A DNA stretch of 64,000 bases from Acheta domesticus (lineage: Eukaryota > Arthropoda > Insecta > Orthoptera > Gryllidae). Of the stretch, positions 25,801-37,800 are shown one piece after another. A program made the translations under genes and the position numbers. The stretch covers positions 135,362,949 through 135,426,948 of the forward strand of contig JAHLJT010008756.1 in NCBI GenBank assembly GCA_031308135.1, given 5' to 3'. The notes under the pieces are model-generated. The model did not search any database. It was not told the DNA's origin and saw nothing but the letters and a program-made list of their open reading frames with translations. How positions within the stretch are numbered: the stretch's first letter is position 1; each line of letters begins with the position of its first letter.

Positions 25801-28800
25801 ATTTAACACTTGTATTTTACGAGATATTGAGGTAACTTTGTTTTTTCAAAAGGAATATACATATTTTTATTATGTCATGACGAGAATAAAAAGACGAATC
25901 CAATGATATACATAATGTCAAATATTAGATAAACATTTTTAAGTCATTTTCTTTTTTTTGTAACTCGTGTTTAATGGACATTGTAAAGCTGCGAACGCGC
26001 GATAGAGCGTGCATGACCTTGGTCATGGAGTGTTACATTCAAAATACGTTAAATACTAGTCGCATTGCAATAACTTCAATCGTTAAAAAATCACAGGACC
26101 ATGATTACGTTATGTGATTCACCTGTACGAAGTACTAAAACAAAAATTTAAAGAATCAACACAAAATAATGAAATTTAAATAATTGTTTAACAATATATA
26201 ACCATGAAAAGTAAAATATCAAAAATAAATAAAATAAGTTGAGCCTCGATGGGTGGCGATGTCGGTCGTACGTAGAGGGGAGTTTGGAACGGAATTTAAA
26301 TACTTGTCTAGGATTGGGAGCAAGGGAAAAGGAAGAAGACTAGCTCTCTTGTAAAGTTCTCTTGAAGGGCATCACCTGGTGAGGGAGGGACATGAAAAAT
26401 AGTTAGCAGAGGAGATACCGAGAAGTTGGTTTGTTCGCTGAGGATAATTTCAAATTGTTGGATGGACTGAAAAATGGGAATAATTTTTATGCACTCCTGT
26501 TCTAAAATATATTTCATTGGTAACCTTTGTAAAGACCCTAGACAGCCTAAAAAAGTGATTGGGACACATTTAAAACTTTGGGGTACGGTTTTATTTACTA
26601 ACAAAATTCACTTTTGCAGTCGTTTTACCTGGTAGTATTGTAATTTAGTACAATACATAACAATAAATAATTAAATGTTTTGCCTTTGTTTAATTATGTA
26701 CAGATGGGAAATCAACGATTCAATGGGGCAAGTATTCGAGACAAGAAACAATGAATTAACGCGGTTCATTAGATTGCGAAACACACTGCTCAAATATAAC
26801 TCTCTCTCTCCCTTTCTCTCTCTCTCTCTGTCTCTCTCTCTCAATAGGATCGGTAAGCAAACAGTTCACACGAATTTGCATTTTCTCGTATCTCACATGA
26901 GTGACTAGAAACGAGCAGAGAACTGCCTCGTCCATCAGTCACCTTAGGGGCGACGTCTGGACGCCAGCTCATCCTACCGACTTTTTTTTCATCTCGCTGT
27001 CTTCCTCCAATTTAATTCAGAATCACAACATTTATGATATGAGACGGACAAAGAAAAAATGTTTTTATCGTTCAAATACACGAGTTTTGTAGAAGACAAG
27101 ATTAAAAGTCGACTTTGTCGGTAGGTGTCGGTGTGGTCAGTAACCTGCTCCACTCCCCCTTCTCGAAACACCCCTTGTCTTCGTCGGAGATCTCGCTGGG
27201 CCCTGATGGCTGAGGAACTGGAGCTCTGAATGCTCGCCCTCTAGAGTGGCATACGGTGGCTCATCCTGGAGACGGAGGGGGCAGAAGGGACAGCCCCCCT
27301 TTCAGCTCCAAAATCCGAAGGGTACTCGTCTGGCGCCTCAAAAACTTCTATTTCCCTCCACCGTATTAAATAGCTTCCATCCCGAATCTCATGAGAATAT
27401 AACTGAACCCTTATTACAGAGTGAAAACATTTTGAATAGTTGGAAATGTATTCCACTCAATAAATAATACCATTATCATTTCATATCAACCCATTACTCT
27501 GCAGATTCTTTACTTGTAATACTCTAAATAGACTTGCACTCACTTCAGATGTCAATTCCGTATCAGTGAAACATCAATTATAGAGAAACAAAATGGTGTA
27601 ATTTGCCGCACTAAGCGTTGTTGGTTGTCTGAAATGGTTGGTCACTAGGATCCCATGGCCATTGTGTGAAACTGATTCTCATCCTATGGGCTGACGTTCG
27701 TAGCGCGCTTTGAGGAGCCGCCCGCCTGCTGGCAACATGGCGCCCTCGCCGCCAAAGCACGGGCTCAAGGCGTTCCCTTGACGGTTGCCGCCGAGATCCC
27801 TGCCTGCACGGACGGAAGTTATTTTAATTCGGGCCCCGCCCCCCAAGGAGCGCGCGGCCGCGCCTCCGGCAGCCAGCAGCCCCGCCCCGCCCGCCCGCCC
27901 GCCGGCACAGCGCCGTGGAGGTAAGGCGAGCCGTTCTCCGCTTCTGCGAAGGCAGGGACTTTGACTGTCCTTGACGCCGAGAGGAGGTGGTGATTTTGAA
28001 CGCACCCGCTCGTTTTCCGGTCCGTCTCGGCGACGCACACGCACGCGGTGGCGATACTGCGATTTTCGTAACTTTGTCGCTGACAGGAATCAGCTGTTTC
28101 GCTGCCGTCCAATCGGGAGATCATATTTCGCGACAGTGACGTCACTATGGTGACGTTCAAGCTCTCGATTGGATGAAACCGTCAACAGCTGATTTCTGTC
28201 CGGGACAAAGTTACGAAAATCGCAGTATACAAGCAAGAAGCGTTTGCCTGACTCGAAATTCGCAGAGAGAAAAGTGGTTATTCACTGAGAATCCCAGGCT
28301 GAATCATATGCGAGTATACAAAATAACGTTCTGTAACATTTGACTTAATCCATGCCTTCAAGATACATCTTGGAATGTTGAAATTGTGGTCGTGAGGTTA
28401 TCGTAGGTAATACCACGAGTGTATAAAGAAAGGTTTCATTCATTATAGACAATCAGGTGATAATAAAATATATTTCATAAGACAAAGTTGAAGTTTGTAA
28501 CGTTTTAGAGATGTCTCCATCATCAGGTACTTTTTAGCTAAAATCAAATTTATTACATAAATATTGAGATGAAATCAATCTTTATAAACATTATGTACGC
28601 AGAAAACAATATTAAATGCACGTTGCAAACTTCAACCTTGTCTTATGAAATATATTTTATCACCAGATTGTTTATAATGAATGGAACCTTTCTTTATGCA
28701 ATGAAGAAAGACAATCAATAAAAATTTATTAATACCACGAGTGCTTTCGATACTGTCGATTCGCGAAGCTAGGAGGGGATTTATCTGAGAATTCCAGAGC

Positions 28801-31800
28801 ACAAGTGGTATTTAATATGACTATTCCACGAATGAAATTACGTCAGGGTTCCAAAATTCGCCAAGTATTGAAAATAACTGAAAGCTATGTTAAAATCAAA
28901 GAGGTTGTGTTACAGAACATACGCGGTTTATTAGAAATCGACATAGCGATCCATGTATACCGCCTCCTAAATTAGATGGGACACAGTTTAAGATTGGCCA
29001 GTACGGAGAAACGACAAGAAAATCGCACAGAGAAAGCGATAAACTTTTTGAGATACGCCGTCCTAATTGGGGCATTTTGTATCTATAGTTAAATACTATT
29101 GGTTTTAATTTCACAAGTGGAATAGTCAATAAAGTAGTCTTTTGTTACTACAGTGCCAACGTTTTGGCCATTTCTTTGGTTTGTTTCAGAGCTCTCTAGA
29201 GTATGCCAGTGAATAAATGCACATCTCGCAATTTATAATTTTGCTAAACCAAATATTGGGTGACAAGTTCCCTGCTTCGGGTTGTTACTCTTTATGCGAT
29301 ATCTACCCAGATCGTATTTATACAATTCATTAAACCAACAGTTAATTTACAAGTCTACTTTATTTACCTACTCCCATGACTCACAATTTAATAGAAATCA
29401 GAAGGTCAAGACCAATACGGGAATCTGGGAATGTTAGATTTGTATCTTCTTGTGAATATCTCACTGACTGAATATAACGCGGCGGCCAATTGATTTGGAC
29501 TTTCCATGTTGCAGCCAATGACAGATAAACAACGGCCACAGCCATCAGTCGTTCCCTGAGTAACCAAAAATGGAATTTGATTAGACCGTAAATTGTTAAA
29601 TTTATTCGGCACTCTTCTGAATATCCGAGGGTTGCCATTCCTTATCATTGTATTACTAAGCGCAAATTCCTTTGAAGCTCAAAAGTCCCTGTGAAATCAT
29701 AAAACTATCTAAACATCTCATTTTTATCGTAGATATACTCTGCACTAAATATTTCACATTCAAGTAAAAAAATCATTATCTATGTGGTACGTAATATGTA
29801 TTAAACAAATAATTTTCTGCTAGACATAAATGGAGTTTGTAATTATTAATTGAATTTTTTAAGTCCAAATTATCAAGACGTTTCACATACTGCAGGATGA
29901 TAAATGACAAATATTATATTTTCAAGGTAATTCATGAATTTGAGTTAGTGAGCGTAAGGTGTAAAAATGTTTCTTCCGTTGAGCAAATTGGCTATTTTAG
30001 GATATTTTTCATTCTCCTTAAAAAGTTAATTTTCACTCCAAAATTTCCATTATTTTCAAATTAATTAAACATTTATCATGTACCTGAATTACATTTTATC
30101 AAAATTTAAATCAAAGTAAAAAATACCTTATGTAAACTTCTGGCAACTTGCCTCAAAGTTATTGTATTAAAAAATTATGTTAAACACTGAAAAATTCTTG
30201 AAGGAATTCAACAGGGAGAAAATAAAATTAAAAAAACAAACAAATAGGCAGCTTGAATTTGAGTTCGTGAGGTAAGGTGTAAAAATGATTCTATCGTTTA
30301 GCAAATTTTAGGATATTTTTCATCCTCCTTAAAAATTTAATTTTCACTCCAAAATTTCCATTATTTTCAAATTTATTAACATTTATTATGTACCTGAATT
30401 ATATTTTATCAAAATTTAAATTAGTGTAAAAACCTTACCTAAACTGTTGGCATCTTGATACAATATTATTGTATTAAAAAATATGTTAAATACTCTGAAA
30501 CACTCTTGAAGGAATTGAACAGGGAGAAAATAAAATTTAAAAACAAATCGGCTTCTTGCCGCCGCTTGCGATGTGAATGACGGCGAAGAAACGACAGAAG
30601 CGCGCGTTCTTTCCGCTCTGCCAAAGAGAACAGTCCAGGTCCCTCTCGGAGTAGAAACGAAGAATAGAGAACTGTAGATGCACGACGCTCACCGTCGACT
30701 GTCTTGTCGCAAGAACACGAGACAAGAAACAGCACCACAAGGCGACAGAAGCACACAGAACAGAAACAACTACGGCCCAACCCTCCACAACGCAGCTCCG
30801 TCTATCGCTGATCGCTTTATTTGTCTTTATCTTCGCCGCTTTGGTCGTTCCTCCTGTTGCGCCGACCTGTTGCCTTTCTCTGTGTGTGTGTAGGTGTTGC
30901 AACGCTATCCTTTCGCTCCGCTCCTGTCTAGTGGCTGTACGTGTGTGTGTATACTATTTCTGCTGGATGTACTACGTATCTCTGTGCATTGGGCCCTCTG
31001 TAGCAGGCCAAAGTCATCGTGCTCAGTTGTGCATGATCTGTGTCGATGTGGGGATGGCCCCGTTCCACTATGTTTTCCTGATCCGTTTTAACCCTAAGAT
31101 CGGAACAGGTGCGATCAAATTCATGAAAACGTTTTTACGTAACAAATTGTAATTCATTGAAGTGTGGTTTCAAATACAGTCAAATCTAAATAAGGTGGGG
31201 CAGGATAAATGGGAAAGTTCTATCAGTGAGACTATTTATAAAGTCTCGACAAGTTTATGTGAAAAAAACTCCAATAATTATAATGTAAAACCTGTTTGAA
31301 TGAGACTGCTTTTCCATCCAGATTTTTCTCGGTGTTTGTAAACTGAGGACTTGCTATTCTTGTTTCTTCAAAATATAGCTTTTTCTGAAATGTTCAATTC
31401 TTATAATTATATACCAAACGAAAATTCTGAAAAAGACTAGTAGGTAGAAAATGCATTAAACTCACTTATTCTTTTGCACTCACGTCTGATATGTTAAAGT
31501 ATCAGTTAAATTTGTTGACAGCGAGTTAAAAATTAAAATTCCGTGTATATGATAAAGGCACGACAAATGAAGAACTTTGTAAAGAATTGAATAGAGAATA
31601 ACATTTGACTTTCAAAATTTCATTTAGTCAAAATATGCTCTAATTTTATTTCTTTATGTTTAAATAACTAAATTATAAGAATGAACATAGTTTGTTCTAG
31701 TTCGGAAATATTTTACTGAAGCCTTAAAATTAAACTGTATATAAATATGGAAAATAAAGAATTAAAATGTAGTTTTGCGTATGTAGTTTGTTTAAAAAAG

Positions 31801-34800
31801 TACCGTCGTGATCTTCTGGCTCCCGATTTAAATGCAGGTTTTCATTTGATATTTACTTCAGTTAAAAGTATAAAATATTTAAATTGTGTAATTTGGTCGT
31901 AGTACGAGTGCCAGAACGTATAGAACAGTTTGTGGAGCATTCACCAAAAATATTAATTTTTTCTTAAAACACACCAAGAACTACACAAAATAAGTACTTG
32001 TCTCAAGATATGTCATTAGTCTAATAGATTTTCACACCTCTGTGATATTCTCACTTAAACAAGTGCCTCACATATCCACTTATCGATTATTAAAGTTCAA
32101 AAAGTATTCATTTCACATATTGACGAAATCACTTTGGCAGAACTGAATCACATTTATTTTAGATACAAACGTGAATGTTAAACAAAAAATGTTATACTTT
32201 TACAAGGCACTTGATAAAAGGTCTTATATATTCATTTTATTACTTCATAAATAAACTGCAAGTAAAAAATAAAATAAGACAGTCGATTTTGGCACAATAA
32301 ATTATTAACAAACTTTGTCTTGCATTCGTTTTATACACGGAGAACCTTCAATTTTTTACTCGCTGGCAACAGTTTTAACTTCTGTTTTAACACTTGCAAT
32401 CTGCATACAACGCATTTGGATGTTTTTCAAGTACGTTCTACCTTCTACACAATTTTGAGCTGGTGAATTGACGAACATATAGGAATATTCAAAACCTAGC
32501 TGAATGTGGCTTAGCCGAAGCTGTAAACAGATTTAAAAGTATTTTTATTGTTGAAAATTTCTATATGTCTTGCATAGCTTTGTTCAAATAAGTCCTTACT
32601 GTAATCTGGCTGGCATAGGACATACCAACGAACTGTGGTAGCTGATTATTTGATATCTTCTATCTCAGAAAATGCTATCTTTCCGCGAAACCCAAGAGTG
32701 TCAACTCTTGTAGCACAAACCGAGAAAAATCTGGATGGAAAAGCTGTCTCTTTTAAATAGGTTTAATATTCTTACTGAGTATGAAAATGTCTTCATTTAA
32801 TTAGTCTCATTGATAGAAGAGCCTGCCTGATCCATATACCATTAACCAAGTTTGACTATATTTCCCCTTTTACCTTGAAGCTGTGTCATTACGAAATGAA
32901 TGAAGGTCAACTACAGGGCTGCTCATGTGGCTGGTCCTCTTGACGCGCCCTGGCCCAGCACTTGACGCCGAAGAGGCCCGCTGCTGGGCAAGTCAGGTCG
33001 ACGGGAGGGGAGGCGCTGTGGCGCGATCGGCTCCAGTGTAGAGAAAGGCGAGTGCCGGGCACAATTGCAAGGGGCCACCGCGGACAGTCTGATTCCAACT
33101 CTTTCTTTACTGAGCAGCCCTGGACTGCACATCCCGAACGTGGTAGTGGGGTTCTGTTGGTTCCCTTGTCCTTCCTCTGTTCTCCGATAGAACGCTGTTT
33201 CTCTGTGCATTCGCCCCCTTGCCTTTTTTACTTCCAACGCTGGGGGGGAGGGGTTCCTCTCTTAGCTTTGGGGCCACCAGGCGACGCCTGGGCCAAGTAA
33301 TCGAGTATTCGCAGCTCACTTATTCTAGCTCGTGGTTAGTCTAACGAATGCCAACACTCCAAGGTAACCTGCACTCGGGCTGAATACCTACGAGTTTCTC
33401 CCACATTTCAACCTCTCCACTTAGAACGTCTTCAGCGATTTCTCGAAGAAACTGTGAGCAGCCTCATGATATTTCTAAGAGAACCTTTCATGATTACAGG
33501 TCAGAGTCTTCAGATAGGAATTTTCATCCACATTTTATTTACTACTATTTGTTTCGCTAGTTGCTTCTGCATACTTCATTTTGATAAGTCCGTTTGTCAA
33601 GTAAAATAATAGATACTTTGAATTGTTTTGAATTTATGAGTAAATAGAGTTTGAATGGCTTAGCTCAATTGTGGGATATTTGAGCCTCGAATATTCGATT
33701 ACACTTGCTCGAATACTCGTGACTCGAATAAATGTTCTTATCTTTGTGCTCATGTCTCGTTTGTTCTGCTCAGGGCAAGGAAGCTGGAATTCGGACTTTG
33801 GTCGCCCTAGATGACCAAGAGGGTAAGTTTTCCATATTGCATTTGGTCTCTTAAAGGTATTTTTGGCAAGTCACTTTTACTTTCTTTGGTAAATTTTTTA
33901 TTATTTATTAAAATACTTTAGTTTCATTAATTTAAAATTTTATCAGAAAAAACATATGATATATCTATAATTGTATCAGAACAGAAAGACAGAACGTTGA
34001 AGGTTACGTTGTTCCTTTAATATGAAACATGTTGGTTTATAAGACGAACGTTATTCAGAACGTTTTCCTTGCTTCATTAATAAATCACAAAACAGCATGT
34101 TCAAAACATGCTCGTAATTTCATGTTGTGGAAAAGCGATGGCAATCAATATCTGAGCAAAAAAATAATATAAAAATGCCTAGAGATAACAATTACCTTTT
34201 TTATCCCAATAGAATATGGCATTTATTCTTAAAAGTTACAGTTTCGTTCCGGAATTCTGAGGGATGCTTACAAACACCACTTACTAACAGAAAATAATGT
34301 GAAATCATTAAAATGCGTGTAACTTGTAATTATTATAAATTGTGATTAGTCATATTATGATAGATACATGAACTACCTTGCATACGAGTAGGTTTGATAA
34401 CTGATTTCCTGTAACTACGTCACATCTTATGTTTTCCGTACTTTAGAATACTTCAAGTTCTTGTTATTTAGTTATATAATTTTGTTTCCATTATACAAAC
34501 TTAAAGCAAGAAATCATTAAAAAATTGGATAGACTTGGTTACCCGCCTTCTCATTTATCCACTGGAAAAGGTATGAGTGAAGTCAGTACTTTACACAACC
34601 ACCTCCTAGGAGGGTGGTGTTTTATCCCAAAGTTTTAACTACCAAACCTTTATAACTTCTAGAATACCACATCCCACAGATGCAGTCAGGTGATAAAAAA
34701 TACAGACCTAAAATATTAATGCACAGAAGGATTGTGTAAAACCTGCCTTAATATTTTATATTTCCTCCATGGTAATAGTATTTTTATTGTTCTTCAAAGT

Positions 34801-37800
34801 AATTGGTATGGAAGAGTGTATTCTGCAATGGTGGTTTTGCATTTAAATTCTAAAAATAATTGAGAATATTTTAAATTGTGTAACATTGGAAACAGACAAG
34901 TTTATGGTCATAGGATGTATGCGTTATACCAATAGTATAAGTACATCAAATTAGAAATTAAACAAAATAAACAAAACGACGCCTTGGATGCATAAACGGC
35001 CAAAATAGTGGTGTAAAGATCGCTACAATATATAATAAATTTGTTTAAAAACTTAGTTTAACCCATTTTGTTGTCATTTTGATGAAATACGTTAAGAAAT
35101 AAGAATTTACCGCACTTTAAATTTTCGGACAACACCCCCGTTGAAAATTCTCGCGTACAACCCAAGTGAATAAGTGACTGGGCATAACTCCGGACTTTTT
35201 TTTCCCACAGAACAACTGGAGAGGATTGAGAAGGGAATGGACGAGATCAACGCAGACATGAAAGAGGCTGCGAAAAGTTTGGCTGCTATGGCCAAATGTT
35301 GCGGTATCTGCGATCTCTCCTGTAACAAGTGAGACCCCAATGCATGGTGCTAGAGCGTGGTCCAAAACAATATCCCCACGAAGCAAATTTATTTATTGCG
35401 TAAATCAGAAAAGGATTTATTGTAAACTTATTCCTTAAACGAAAGTTTTTGAGCTAAATAGACATTTAACAAGAATTTTAAAAAGGAATTAGAATTCATT
35501 TAAAGCAGATCAATGCTAAATTATTTATTTTAAAGAGTAATTAAGAATAAAGAGGCCAATATGGTTTCATGTCTAATCATTTCATCCCTTCCAGACTTAA
35601 CGAAGGGATTTAAGCAAAGAACTGCATATGCAACGAAATGTTTGGCTGTTAGACGTCATTTAACCGCATTTCTTGAAAAAGTCATTAAGTCAAAAAGAAT
35701 ATTGTATTGATCCATGTGACTGATTAACTAACGTAAACTGGTAGATGGGAAGGATAGAATTAAATATTATTATTTCTCAACGATATAAACATTCCTATAG
35801 TTGTTTATAAAGCTTTAGATTTAGATCAACATTAATTTTTCTCTTGAATATTAAAAATATTGCTATAGGTGAATGAGGATATTATTTTGGACCGAAGAGG
35901 ATTTTCTCTATAAATTTTATTACGTGTATTGCATTTCAGTATAACCACCTCTTTGAACTGTGAATTAATACACAATAACTGTCATCCACGTTACAATGGT
36001 TTTCATTTGTCAAGGTTTTCAATATCTGATTCACCATGTATAATAAATTTCAGGTTGTGAATAAAGACAATAACATTATTTTTATTGTTTCCGAAGCTAT
36101 TTGTTGATTTTATAATGTTGCAAAATGTAAGTAATTATATTCATAAAATATGTTGCTAGTTCTTGAGTATAGCATCAATGTGGCGGAACAAGTGAAGATA
36201 ATTTTTAATGTTTAATAAGAAACTGAATTAATGATGTAAGCATAGTGCTGTGAATTATTTCCAACTAACAAATAATGCAAATATTTTACCTGAATACTGA
36301 TCAGATCACTTTATGTACTAGATATAACTACTGATTTCTTAAAAATATTCCTAACAATCAATTGGATCTTTATAATACGGAATGCTTGAACTCTATAAAA
36401 AAATCAATAAATTTAAATACACCACTTAATTAAAGAAGCGTTCAGAAATGCACATAAACTACGTAATATGGTAAATGTATAAATTTCAATTATGAAGATT
36501 GCATTAACTAAAAAGTTCAATCTCAAATAATTTACGTAACAATATGTTACAAATAATCATATGTAAAATTTTATTTACATATTTCTTCGTACATCTCAAA
36601 TACAAACTACAAACGCATTTCCTAATTTCGTTGTTCTGATAATCAGGGAAGCTACAATCGTGAGAATATGCTATGGAAATATAGTTTCTTAGTTTATAAT
36701 GCAGACTTTGATATTTTTTCGAAGGTCGTATTGCCATCCGCAACCTATTTTCGTATTTATAATATCTGTATTCAGTGAATTTAACAAGACATGTTTCGGT
36801 ATCTATTCCTCAGTAATAAAATTTCACATTTCAAATGTCAGTGTTACTCCCCTGCCCAATTCTTATCTACCTCATATTAATAAATAAATGATAACTAATA
36901 AATAACTAAATGATTTCAGGGCTGGCTAGGCTAAGGTCATCGGGACCGCTCTTCCGCTGGACGACTTCAAAAAATGTAATGCAATACTAAGGACTCGTCC
37001 ATAAACAATGAAACGCTAAAGAGGGTGGAGGGTTAACATTAAAATTAATTAATTTGTTTTAAAACACCAAATTAAAGTTATTAGCTGTACATTGTTTTAA
37101 TAGGAAATGGAAATGTTTTCATCAATTTTTTTATTGAATCTGTAAGATTACGAAGAAAATATTCAAAAATGATATGTAGTATACTCTAGGATCCACTTAA
37201 ATTAGCGAAGTAGACTAGATGCGTCCTTCCTTCGCTCAAACCTTGTCGCCAATCTTACTGCTAGGTGCAGTCAGCATTACCAACTAATATCTACTTTACC
37301 ATTAATTTTAATAAGCATCACAAGTAAAATGAATACAAACAGTGTTTACAGTGCTATACTTTATTTTCACTTCTTGCAATTACAAGAGGAAGCAGGTTTT
37401 GTCGCAATCGTTACGTAATTCTTTAAGGGGGGTTTAAGCGCGCAATGCAGGTGCGTTACAAAAGGGACAAGGGATATTCAAAATACTCCAAATTGGCGTT
37501 ACGTAATGTATGGACGGCCCCTAAAGAGAAAATGCGATGTGCTTCTAGGAGAAAGAGTGTGGGAGGAGGAGGAGGACGTGGATACAGCAAGAGCGCGACC
37601 TCTTATGCCCGTACCGGCAGAGGTGGCTCAGGGCATCAACTGATGTCACTGCAATCCCTCTGACCGGGAGTTCCTAGGTTCGAGTCCCCACGTTGGCAGG
37701 ATTTTCGACACTACCTTGTCAGCTAGGTCGAAATCAGTCGCTGTCTGGAGGAGAATTCCAGCGGCCGCCTACTCTGATCGGTAGTTTTCCGTGGTTGCTC

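Noticed and set aside
27679..28160. Open frames of 113-121 codons on the minus strand
   Set aside because: CpG-island composition plus the arm of a foldback MITE. No conserved motif.
33774..33822. Mutually exclusive duplicate of this exon, as in vertebrate SNAP25 exon 5a/5b
   Set aside because: I looked for a second [13 protein letters not shown] exon in introns 2 and 3 and saw none.
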